From Axinella damicornis (taxonomy: Eukaryota > Porifera > Demospongiae > Axinellida > Axinellidae), in assembly GCA_963931865.1 (NCBI GenBank), contig OZ007511.1:3186198-3250197 (forward strand): a stretch of 64,000 bases of DNA, given 5' to 3'. Shown here piece after piece: positions 57,001-64,000 of this stretch (position 1 is the first letter of the stretch; each line of letters begins with the position of its first letter). Both the position numbers and the translations under genes were made by a program. The notes below the pieces were generated by a model. The model ran no database searches. It worked only from the letters and a program-made list of their open reading frames with translations, and had not been told where the DNA came from.

Positions 57001-57523
57001 GATATAAAAACCCATATGGCGATTGACCACACTAGTAGCTACTCTCCCTGTGCAGTGCGAGAGTCTGGCCTGGGAGCTATAAAATCATGTGCCCTCCCCA
57101 GCCATGTGACCTGGCAACAAATTGTCTCCGATCAGTCATCTTGAAAAGTGTTCCTTGCAGCCTTGGAATGTACATGTCTCTCCTGCAGGCCAGTTCTGGA
57201 ACATCCCGATACGTTTTGAGAGGTACAACTACACTGGGTCGGATCCTGACATAGAAGATTACTTCTCATTGGACAAACTGTATGTGATCACGGTGGAAGT
57301 GCCTTCGGGACAGCAGAGACAGTTCGTGGCAGAACGTTTCCAGCGGACATGGGATAGGAGTGTTCCTTGCTATTATGCTGGCAGTTCACAGGGAGGCCCA
57401 CTTAAGGAGTTCGAGAGGCCCAGGGGTTCGGTGATTGAAGGAAGATATACTGACTATCAAGTGAATGGACTTCATGAAACAAACTTCACTTACTCAAGAT
57501 TTGATGATCATTTGTGCATTTAG
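31769..57523 (+). CDS. Sponge aggregation-factor-like protein, 37 Calx-beta domains, VWD, C-terminal domain (5' partial)
   Basis: 77 exons are recognised: 74 half-domain exons making 37 Calx-beta domains, then 54859-55452 (VWD), 56019-56531 and 57189-57523 (C-terminal domain, TAG at the end). Every junction is phase 1 and the visible frame encodes about 4840 residues without interruption. Calx-beta arrays joined to a VWD domain are the architecture of sponge aggregation factors, secreted proteoglycan cores that mediate calcium-dependent cell adhesion and are implicated in allorecognition. No membrane helix is seen in the C-terminal exons, consistent with secretion. The signal peptide is not visible and probably falls in or before the gap at 30911-31110. 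The AF assignment rests on architecture; the AF-specific Wreath domain could correspond to the last two exons but I cannot verify that. Confidence 0.75.
31977..32260. repeat. C-run and (TCC)n tract in an intron
   Basis: About 21 C, then about 165 bp of nearly pure TCC, then degenerate pyrimidine repeats, ending 24 bp before an exon acceptor at 32285. The strand asymmetry is almost complete. Confidence 0.95.
33912..34110. repeat. (CCCT)n tract in an intron
   Basis: Pyrimidine-only tetranucleotide repeat, perfect on the left, interspersed with CTACCTCC variants on the right, ending just before the acceptor at 34128. Confidence 0.95.
34717..34752. repeat. (CTGT)n microsatellite
   Basis: About nine tandem TCTG units immediately after the donor at 34701. 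Confidence 0.95.
36208..36370. repeat. 10-bp minisatellite CCAGTAATCT
   Basis: About 15 copies with variants CCAGTTACCT, CCAGTGTTCT and CTAGTGATCT; the variant trio occurs twice, so blocks were duplicated. Lies in the intron before the exon at 36399. Confidence 0.9.
37755..37900. repeat. Imperfect tandem repeat, GATTTTTCC / ATCATTGGAGACATG
   Basis: Four to five irregular copies of a unit of about 30-35 bp immediately before the acceptor at 37905. Confidence 0.75.
39106..41525 (+). CDS. AF-like gene: expanded array, domains 8-12
   Basis: Pairs: 39106-39252/39343-39549, 39616-39762/39833-40039, 40108-40254/40323-40529, 40600-40746/40828-41034, 41106-41252/41319-41525. First-half exons are 147 bp and second-half exons 207 bp. 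The repeated sequence is VSVEFADRTIEVSEGVGQVT then one Cys, and ISRTFSFPTGNDTACTTIAV then VDDRVALEGAEQF. One Cys in each half exon suggests an intradomain disulfide. Confidence 0.9.
41566..44071. repeat. 2506-bp tandem segmental duplication, unit 1
   Basis: Every frame and exon boundary in this unit reappears exactly 2506 bp later with the same translation; I found no difference by eye. It includes ten exons and ten introns. Confidence 0.9.
41606..44040 (+). CDS. AF-like gene: domains 13-17 (duplication unit 1)
   Basis: Pairs: 41606-41758/41828-42034, 42113-42259/42325-42531, 42600-42746/42828-43040, 43111-43257/43335-43541, 43614-43760/43834-44040. The first exon has two extra codons (VVGLSVEF) and lacks the NST sequon (NSAT). 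The exon 42828-43040 has two extra codons before the terminal motif (TITVTDNDG). Confidence 0.9.
44072..46577. repeat. 2506-bp tandem segmental duplication, unit 2
   Basis: Copy of 41566-44071. The pattern begins a third time at 46578 but soon diverges: GCTAATTGCAC for GCTAATCGCAC near 46644 and GACGATGATGG for GACAATGATGG near 47038. Confidence 0.9.
44112..46546 (+). CDS. AF-like gene: domains 18-22 (duplication unit 2)
   Basis: Pairs: 44112-44264/44334-44540, 44619-44765/44831-45037, 45106-45252/45334-45546, 45617-45763/45841-46047, 46120-46266/46340-46546. Translation is identical to domains 13-17. If the two units are a misassembly, the true domain count falls to 32. Confidence 0.85.
46618..52563 (+). 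CDS. AF-like gene: domains 23-34
   Basis: Pairs: 46618-46770/46840-47046, 47129-47275/47355-47561, 47632-47778/47851-48057, 48125-48271/48346-48552, 48631-48777/48851-49057, 49126-49272/49347-49553, 49636-49788/49863-50069, 50146-50292/50361-50567, 50638-50784/50870-51076, 51138-51284/51349-51555, 51638-51790/51859-52065, 52135-52281/52357-52563. Exon types recur in order: the long VVGLSVEF type appears at 46618, 49636 and 51638, each after a PAESDTAC-type second half. This shows multi-domain blocks, not single domains, were the duplicated units. The domain at 48631 is the most diverged (VEFDDHTIEVNEEAG). Confidence 0.9.
52629..54470 (+). CDS. AF-like gene: three divergent terminal Calx-beta domains
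   Basis: Pairs: 52629-52751/52820-53026, 53352-53501/53759-53962, 54031-54180/54252-54470. The 52629 exon starts like the array but is truncated to 41 codons and ends VVRSG; its partner (VAEETMFSSQVTL) is unlike the array, so the expanded block was grafted onto an older domain here. The last second half lacks the DDD/DND end and finishes MVTIMDTTVTTG. Confidence 0.85.
54471..54858 (+). other. Intron before the VWD exon
   Basis: 388 bp with no recognised feature; ends TTCCACAG. Confidence 0.6.
54859..55452 (+). CDS. VWD-type domain exon of the AF-like gene
   Basis: 198 residues from a Pro-rich linker (PPSPAPPGTC) into a region with GTCEHILVTAC, a long beta-rich middle, VCGLCG followed by GD about ten residues later, and FADSWRV. 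The GLCG and the SWRV end are the clearest landmarks of von Willebrand type D domains (family GLCGxxxG and FxxSWxV). The classical DPHxxTFDG start is not evident, so the domain is divergent. Ends Cys before a phase-1 donor. Confidence 0.7.
55676..56010. repeat. Minisatellite of 60-75 bp units
   Basis: Five imperfect copies of GCTGCATAGTGTTGACAGTG plus ATCAACAACAGTCATGAGTA and TACACACTGTCCT, starting near 55680, 55757, 55831, 55892 and 55965. The last copy runs to within about 10 bp of the acceptor at 56018. Confidence 0.9.
56019..57523 (+). CDS. C-terminal domain of the AF-like gene, ITIH C-terminal-like
   Basis: Exons 56019-56531 and 57189-57523. Residues begin SIIGDPLFTVPL, then SLCFEIHG, NLVSDRC and SVNAHY; the second exon has LLGQFWN across the junction, GSDPDIEDYF, VPCYY and VIEGRYTDYQVNGL near the end. 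These match in order the landmarks of the inter-alpha-trypsin inhibitor heavy-chain C-terminal domain (GDPHF, LCFNI, GLLGQF, GSDP, VVCWF, GVHTDY). The AF family has a C-terminal Wreath domain and this may be it. No membrane helix. Confidence 0.6.
56532..57188 (+). other. Intron inside the C-terminal domain
   Basis: 657 bp; includes an inverted pair GCCAGACTCTC (56729) and GAGAGTCTGGCC (57059), probably the ends of a small element of about 340 bp. No gene seen. Confidence 0.55.
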
Positions 57524-57554
57524 ATTTCCATTTCTAGCTAGCTAAGTCATTTAT

Positions 57555-57560
57555 AATAAA
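57555..57560 (+). terminator. Polyadenylation signal AATAAA
   Basis: A canonical AATAAA 32 bases after the TAG of the AF-like gene, suiting a short 3' UTR. Confidence 0.6.
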
Positions 57561-57642
57561 CATCAGTTGGATAATTTATCGTACGGGGTAGCTATATACA
57601 TGTTCCATGGGAGCTGAATTCTGCGCTATCTGTCAATCCTAG

Positions 57643-57807
57643 CTATGCAACCTGCCGTACATGTAGTAACATTGGACTCTCCCAATTGTGACCCTACACC
57701 CTGCCAAGATATTAAGCTGGATGTGCCTGACTTACGTGGCCAAGTACAAGTGATTAGAGCATTAATTACCGTGGACCTGTTGTGGAATCCCACCTGTTGC
57801 TTCACAG
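57643..57807 (+). CDS. Candidate orphan exon
   Basis: Between AATCCTAG and GTAAAGG lies a 165-bp open stretch, phase 1 at both ends, encoding 55 residues including NCDPTPCQDIKLDVPDLRG and a WNPTCCFTG end. Length, phase and splice sites match the exon style of the locus. It could be an alternative 3' exon of the AF-like gene or belong to another gene; no family recognised. Confidence 0.35.
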
Positions 57808-58500
57808 GTAAAGGAGAGCTATAGCTACCCCTTTAAAAACCAGCCTTTGGCTGAAAGGGCTTGGAGGTCTTCCCTCTAGGACTGTGTAGTGTCATACAGC
57901 CAGCTAGTGCCACTTCAACCGTATACGAATACAATGTCATACAGTATATATACCTATGGTCCCACACACCGCCACTACTAGGGTACATACTCTGCTCTCT
58001 AATCTGGCCTACCGTATATATTAGGCCGAGGTTATTGACACCGATCGTCGGTGTCAACAATCGCCACAAATCAGCTATTGACACCGATTCGGTGTCAACA
58101 ATCGCCACAAATCGTCTATTGACACCGACCAACGATTCATTTCACCTTTCGAGTGCTGAGATGCGTCGACGCGGTACGCACGCTAGCCTGGACTTCCTCT
58201 GCGATGGTTCCGCGCTGCTCAGCGACTGCTTGTTTCTGCTGCCGGGCAGCGTACTGATGAGATTCACAATGGTATGCAGGAATGTTCGGGGAGTATACGA
58301 TGCTACCGTACTGGCCTAGGCCTCGCGATCCCAACCCCAGCACGGAATGGGTTTCGGACAGAGACTACTCTGAGCCATAGATGTTTACACAACATGTACA
58401 TGAGAATGCAGGTCAATAAGAATAAATAGTTCATGTGTCTTTACATGTAATACACCTCCATTCTTCAGGTAACACAGCATCTTGTTCTAGTCCTATACGC
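57808..58500. other. Spacer with a 47-bp palindrome-bearing repeat
   Basis: About 58034-58130 has two and a half copies of TATTGACACCGA(T)TCGGTG plus TCAACAATCGCCACAAAT; the TTGACACCGA/TCGGTGTCAA part is palindromic. Possibly one end of an element reaching to about 58320. No gene called. Confidence 0.5.
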
Positions 58501-58518
58501 AGTTAAAGTGGTACCATT

Positions 58519-58793
58519 TCATGCACTCTGAGCATTGTACCATGCTGTCTCCTGTGTGCGGAAGGGGCAATATACTTTCTTCATTACTGCCGAGTGTGGA
58601 AAAGGATCAACATCCTTGCTTTCAGACAATGAAGAAAGTGTGACCTGAACTGTGCTTGGTTGCACCTCAGGAAAAGGTGAGAGGTTTGATGCAGGTTCAG
58701 CAATGAAGCTATAATCGCTCCTTAGTACTGAGTGGGATGTCTCCAGTGTGCATATTGTGTAAACCTTCACCTCATTTGACTTGCTGTTCTTCT
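58519..58793 (-). CDS. Candidate minus-strand terminal exon, unknown
   Basis: A frame of about 90 codons on the minus strand from a TAG acceptor near 58794 to a stop at 58519, with ordinary composition (EVKVYTICTLETSHSVLRSD, then FPEVQPSTVQVTLSSLSES). Not recognised. It might join a minus-strand frame 59501-59127 that starts MRFTPHALPASVPVLQ and is rich in Arg and Lys. Evidence is only open frame and composition. Confidence 0.2.
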
Positions 58794-58799
58794 AATCTT

Positions 58800-59680
58800 C
58801 GTCACACAGATCCAGTGGGAATGGTGACAGTTCAATAGCTGCACAAAGTCAACTTGAAATGTGCATGTATCACTACCCAACATCCTGATTCATTAGGGAA
58901 CTTTTCCTTTGTCAAGGTTTGCCCAGCATTGATTAATCTCTCAATAATAAACTCTTCAGAATAACAACAGCAGACTGCAGGAGTTTCTCACCAGAAATTT
59001 GTATTGTCCCTCACTGACACATTCTTCACCTGAGCTAATGGTACCACCACTGCAATCCGTGGTATCATCATGGCTTCCTACTGCCTTCTCCCTCCAGGCC
59101 TCATTCGGATTCGATTTGCAGCTGTCCTAGGTTGAACTGTTATACTCGCCTCCTTTGACTTTTGGAGCCTCATGGGAGTCCTCTCTTCCATCTTCACATG
59201 GTGCACGGTTCTCTTTTCTGTTTCCTTTAGCCTTGGTGTTCTGCTGCATCCCCTGTCCCCATGAGCATGCACTGAGGTCCATAGTAGTATCATCAGGGGG
59301 ATCACGTGGTACTGCAGGATATCGATCGGTACCGCGTACCGTATACCATGTACCAGCTTCAAGCCGCCGAGTCATCCGCCGAGTGACTTCCGGTATACTT
59401 TTCCGCGGCCGCCGACTCGAAACTTTGCTAAAACCCCGCATGAAGTGCTTCTTTTGGAGTACAGGCACTGAGGCAGGAAGAGCATGGGGAGTAAATCGCA
59501 AAAAGCCTGCAGGGTGGATAACTGTAAGTTAAGTCTCCGTCAACTATGCTATGTATAACTACTTTCGATCACCGTTACATGTACACACAGCATGAAATGG
59601 CATACTGTCAGGCACATTTGAACCAAGGGCATAGACAGTAAGGGTTCCTCTTCAGAGAACGCACAAAAAATCAGTTCCAG
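58800..59680. other. Spacer with overlapping unassigned frames
   Basis: Plus frame 59155-59532 and minus frames 59501-59127 and 59362-59078 overlap. None has a recognised domain; the GC-rich part near 59280-59420 (GCGGCCGCCGA) may be promoter-like. I make no gene call. Confidence 0.35.
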
Positions 59681-59689
59681 GGTTATAGA

Positions 59690-60079
59690 TAGTCTCGGAA
59701 CCAGACCCTTCGTGCGGGGGAGGAGGAAAGGGTCTGGGCACGTTCCTACATTCGAGTTGTCCTCACGGAATGTGATTATGCGTGGTAATTAGCAATCAAC
59801 TGCGATACCACACGTACGATCACAGTCACCTGCTCGTTGCTCCCCTCGACTTTTGTCAGACACTCGCGGGTAACGCGGTACGGCACAGCGATTTGCCATG
59901 TCTAGTCACTGGCGACATCGAAAGCCTGGAGAAAAATTGTTTCCCTGACGTCATTCGCAATCAACGCTTCTGATTCGTTAGGTCAACATTCCAACCTGGG
60001 GACAACTCGAATGTAAGATGGTGCCCAGACCCTTTCCTCCTCCCCTGCACAAAGGGTCTGGTTCCGAGGACCGAGACTA
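59690..60079. mobile_element. MITE with long inverted repeats and 9-bp target duplication
   Basis: Ends TAGTCTCGG and CCGAGACTA open inverted repeats of about 80 bp (AACCAGACCCTT, GAGGAGGAAAGGGTCTGGGC, TACATTCGAGTTGTC). The element is flanked by GGTTATAGA at 59681-59689 and again at 60080-60088. A 9-bp duplication with long inverted repeats is typical of Mutator-like elements. No transposase. Confidence 0.9.
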
Positions 60080-60494
60080 GGTTATAGACAGAGACTATTT
60101 TCTACTGAGTCAGTACGATGCTGAAGGTACCAGCTGTGATCAAGCATGTACAGCTATATGACATGCTGGCCAGATGGTGTTAGGGGCAGGGGGCTGAGGA
60201 GGGGGGAGCTCAGATGAATCTCTGGACAACAGTCCCAAGACTCACCACAAAGATTTCAAGCCTCAATCCCCTCAAAGTCATGTGTGTATGTGGGGGAGTG
60301 TGGTACTGTAGTCGCTCGTATGAGAGTTGGACCTGTGGGTAAAAGTGATTATGTGAGCTGTGCTTAATAACACACCACCATGGTATGTTGTGTAGTGATG
60401 GTCTGATGGGGTCAATGCCAATGCCCAAAGGTTCAGTGACTATAGTATCCAGTTGTAGTGAAATGAGTGTTTTTCATGATGAACTTCCTCTTTG

Positions 60495-60662
<168 letters not shown>

Positions 60663-60694
60663 CCAAAAGGAAACCTGGCTCACCACAAAGATTT

Positions 60695-63600
60695 CCTACC
60701 TGCTCTACCTGGCTCTACCTCTGCTCTACCTGGCTCTACCTCTGCTCTACCTCTGCTCTACCTGGCTCTACCTCTGCTCTACCTGGCTCTACCTCTGCTC
60801 TACCTGGCTCTACCTGGCTCTACCTCTGCTCTACCTGGCTCTACCTCTGCTTTACCTCTGCTCTACCTGGCTCTACCTCTACTCTACCTCTGCTCTACCT
60901 GGCTCTACCTGGCTCTACCTCTGCTCTACCTGGCTCTACCTCTGCTCTACCTGGCTCTACCTCTGCTCTACCTGGCTCTACCTCTGCTCTACCTCTGCTC
61001 TACCTGGCTCTACCTCTACTCTACCTCTGCTCTACCTGGCTCTACCTGGCTCTACCTCTGCTCTACCTGGCTCTACCTCTGCTCTACCTGGCTCTACCTC
61101 TGCTCTACCTGGCTCTACCTGGCTCTACCTCTGCTCTACCTGGCTCTACCTCTGCTCTACCTGGCTCTACCTCTGCTCTACCTCTGCTCTACCTGGCTCT
61201 ACCTCTGCTCTACCTCTGCTCTACCTGGCTCTACCTCTGCTCTACCTCTGCTCTACCTGGCTCTACCTCTGCTGTACCTGGCTCTACCTCTGCTCTACCT
61301 GGCTCTACCTGTGCTCTACCTGGCTCTACCTCTGCTCTACCTCTGCTCTACCTGGCTCTACCTCTGCTCTACCTCTGCTCTACCTGGCTCTACCTGGCTC
61401 TACCTCTGCTCTGCATGGCTCTACCTCTGCTCTACCTGGCTCTACCTCTGCTCTACCTGGCTCTACCTCTTCTCTACCTCTGCTCTACCTGGCTCTACCT
61501 CTGTTCTACCTGGCTCTACCTCTGCTCTACCTGGCTCTACCTGGCTCTACCTCTGCTCTACCTGGCTCTACCTCTGCTCTACCTGGCTCTACCTCTGCTC
61601 TACCTCTGCTCTACCTGGCTCTACCTCTGCTCTACCTCTGCTCTACCTGGCTCTACCTCTGCTCTACCTCTGCTCTACCTGGCTCTACCTCTGCTCTACC
61701 TCTGCTCTACCTGGCTCTACTTCTGCTCTACCTCTGCTCTACCTGGCTCTACCTGGCTCTACCTCTGCTCTACCTGGCTCTACCTCTGCTCTACCTGGCT
61801 CTACCTCTGCTCTACCTCTGCTCTACCTGGCTCTACCTCTGCTCTACCTCTGCTCTACCTAGCTCTACCTCTGCTCTACCAGGCTCTACCTCTGCTCTAC
61901 CTGGCTCTACCTGGCTCTACCTCTGCTCTACCTGGCTCTACCTCTGCTCTACCTGGCTCTACCTCTGCTCTACCACTGCTCTACCTGGCTCTACCTCTGC
62001 TCTATCTCTGCTCTACCTGGCTCTACCTCTGCTCTACCTCTGCTCTACCTGGCTCTACCTCTGCTCTACCTCTGCTCTACCTGGCTCTACCTCTGCTCTA
62101 CCTGGCTCTACCTCTGCTCTACCTGGCTCTACCTGGCTCTACCTCTGCTCTACCTGGCTCTACCTCTGCTCTACCTGGCTCTACCTCTGCTCTACCTGGC
62201 TCTACCTCTGCTCTACCTCTGCTCTACCTGGCTCTACCTCTGCTCTACCTCTGCTCTACCTCGCTCTACCTGGCTCTACCTCTGCTCTACCTGGCTCTAC
62301 CTCTGCTCTACCTGGCTCTACCTCTGCTCTACCTCTGCTCTACCTGGCTCTACCTCTGCTCTACCTGGCTCTACCTCTGCTCTACCTCTGCTCTACCTGG
62401 CTCTACCTCTGCTCTACCTCTGCTCTACCTGGCTCTACCTCTGCTCTACCTCTGCTCTACCTCTGCTCTACCTGGCTCTACCTCTGCTCTACCTGGCTCT
62501 ACCTCTGCTCTACCTGGCTCTACCTCTGCTCTACCTCTGATCTACCTGGCTCTACCTCTGCTCTACCTCTGCTCTACCTGGCTCGACCTGGCTGTACCTC
62601 TGCTCTACCTGGCTCTACCTCTGCTCTACCTGGCTCTACCTCTGCTCTACCTGGCTCTACCTCTGCTCTACCTGGCTCTACCTCTGCTCTACCTCTGCTC
62701 TACCTGGCTCTACCTCTGCTCTACCTGGCTCTACCTCTGCTCTACCTGGCTCTACCTGGCTCTACCTCTGCTCTACCTGGCTCTACCTCTGCTCTACCTG
62801 GCTCTACCTCTGCTCTACCTCTGCTCTACCTGGCTCTACCTCTGCTCTACCTCTGCTCTACCTGGCTCTACCTCTGCTCTACCTGGCTCTACCTCTGCTC
62901 TACCTGGCTCTACCTCTGCTCTACCTGGCTCTACCTCTGCTCTACCTCTGCTCTACCTGGCTCTACCTCTGCTCTACCTCTGCTCTACCTCGCTCTACCT
63001 GGCTCTACCTCTGCTCTACCTGGCTCTACCTCTGCTCTACCTGGCTCTACCTCTGCTCTACCTCTGCTCTACCTGGCTCTACCTCTGCTCTACCTCTGCT
63101 CTACCTGGCTCTACCTCTGCTGTACCTGGCTCTACCTCTGCTCTACCTGGCTTTACCTGGCTCTACCTCTGCTCTACCTGGCTCTACCTCTGCTCTACCT
63201 GGCTCTACCTCTGCTCTACCTGGCTCTTCCTGGCTCTACCTCTGCTCTACCTGGCTCTACCTCTGCTCTACCTGGCTCTACCTCTGCTCTACCTCTGCTC
63301 TACCTGGCTCTACCTCTGCTCTACCTGGCTCTACCTGGCTCTACCTCTGCTCTACCTGGCTCTACCTCTGCTCTACCTGGCTCTACCTCTGCTCTACCTC
63401 TGCTCTACCTGGCTCTACCTCTGCTCTACCTGGCTCTACCTCTGCTTTACCTGGCTCTACCTCTGCTCTACCTCTGCTCTACCTGGCTCTACCTCTGCTC
63501 TACCTCTGCTCTACCTGGCTCTACCTCTGCTCTACCTGGCTCTACCTCTGCTCAACCTCTGCTCTACCTAGCTCTACCTCTGCTCTACCAGGCTCTACCT

Positions 63601-64000
63601 CTGCTCTACCTGGCTCTACCTGGCTCTACCTCTGCTCTACCTGGCTCTACCTCTGCTCTACCACTGCTCTACCTGGCTCTACCTCTGCTCTACCTGGCTC
63701 TACCTCTGCTCTACCTGGCTCTACCTCTGCTCTATCTCTGCTCTACCTGGCTCTACCTCTGCTCTACCTCTGCTCTACCTGGCTCTACCTCTGCTCTACC
63801 TCTGCTCTACCTGGCTCTACCTGGCTCTACCTCTGCTCTACCTGGCTCTACCTCTGCTCTACCTGGCTCTATCTCTGCTCTACCTCTGCTCTACCTGGCT
63901 CTACCTCTGCTCTACCTGGCTCTACCTGGCTCTACCTCTGCTCTACCTGGCTCTACCTCTGCTCTACCTGGCTCTACCTCTGCTCTACCTCTGCTCTACC
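60695..64000. repeat. Satellite of 10-bp and 11-bp monomers, continues past window end
   Basis: More than 3.3 kb made of CTACCTGGCT (10 bp) and CTACCTCTGCT (11 bp) in irregular alternation. Rare variants recur together far apart, for example ACCTAGCTC followed by TACCAGGCTC at about 61857 and 63567, showing block duplication. Long frames across it arise because neither monomer makes a stop in the forward frames. Confidence 0.97.

Noticed and set aside
58034..58130. CRISPR-like spacing of palindromic repeats
   Set aside because: Only two to three units with no distinct spacers, in a eukaryotic setting; a simple tandem repeat.

Overview
The window is animal nuclear DNA. Genes are split into many short exons with GT/AG introns, and the spacers are full of small inverted-repeat elements and microsatellites. 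The dominant protein content is Calx-beta domains, joined in one gene to a von Willebrand type D (VWD) domain. That combination is the signature of the sponge aggregation factor (AF) family (Microciona MAFp3/MAFp4, Amphimedon AqAF), so a demosponge is the best guess. This is inferred from architecture, not from a database match.

Layout. (1) 119-5114, + strand: a compact type I membrane protein with a candidate signal peptide, three Calx-beta domains, a transmembrane exon and a tyrosine-rich cytoplasmic tail (about 498 aa). (2) 7765-5879, - strand: a three-exon gene for an IgGFc-binding-type domain followed by a membrane helix (about 394 aa). (3) 9625-27172, + strand: a longer relative of gene 1 with a signal peptide, a Cys-rich module, ten Calx-beta domains, a transmembrane exon and the same kind of tail (about 1472 aa). 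(4) 28887-28712, - strand: a remnant of a second IgGFc-type gene. (5) A transposon-rich stretch with palindromes and a 200-base assembly gap (30911-31110). (6) 31769-57523, + strand: a very large AF-like gene lacking its 5' end, with 37 Calx-beta domains on 74 exons, a VWD exon and two C-terminal exons resembling the C-terminal domain of inter-alpha-trypsin inhibitor heavy chains (about 4840 aa visible). (7) 57524-64000: no confident gene, several mobile elements, a long (CA)n tract and a more than 3.3 kb satellite of 10- and 11-bp monomers.

Nearly every Calx-beta domain is encoded by two exons, and every Calx-beta exon begins and ends in phase 1. Exon lengths I derived by eye sum to exact open reading frames in genes 1, 2 and 3, which is the main support for the models. 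Genes 1 and 3 here called (1) and (3) share their last Calx-beta domain, transmembrane exon, tail exon, intron sequence and downstream flank, so the locus grew by segmental duplication. The last gene also contains an apparently identical 2506-bp tandem duplication carrying five domains.

Working together (inference): a secreted, glycosylated, repeat-expanded adhesion proteoglycan core sits beside two membrane-anchored Calx-beta proteins with Src-SH2-type tyrosine motifs and a membrane IgGFc-type protein. This is the layout expected of a linked ligand/receptor recognition locus, but no interaction can be seen from sequence.
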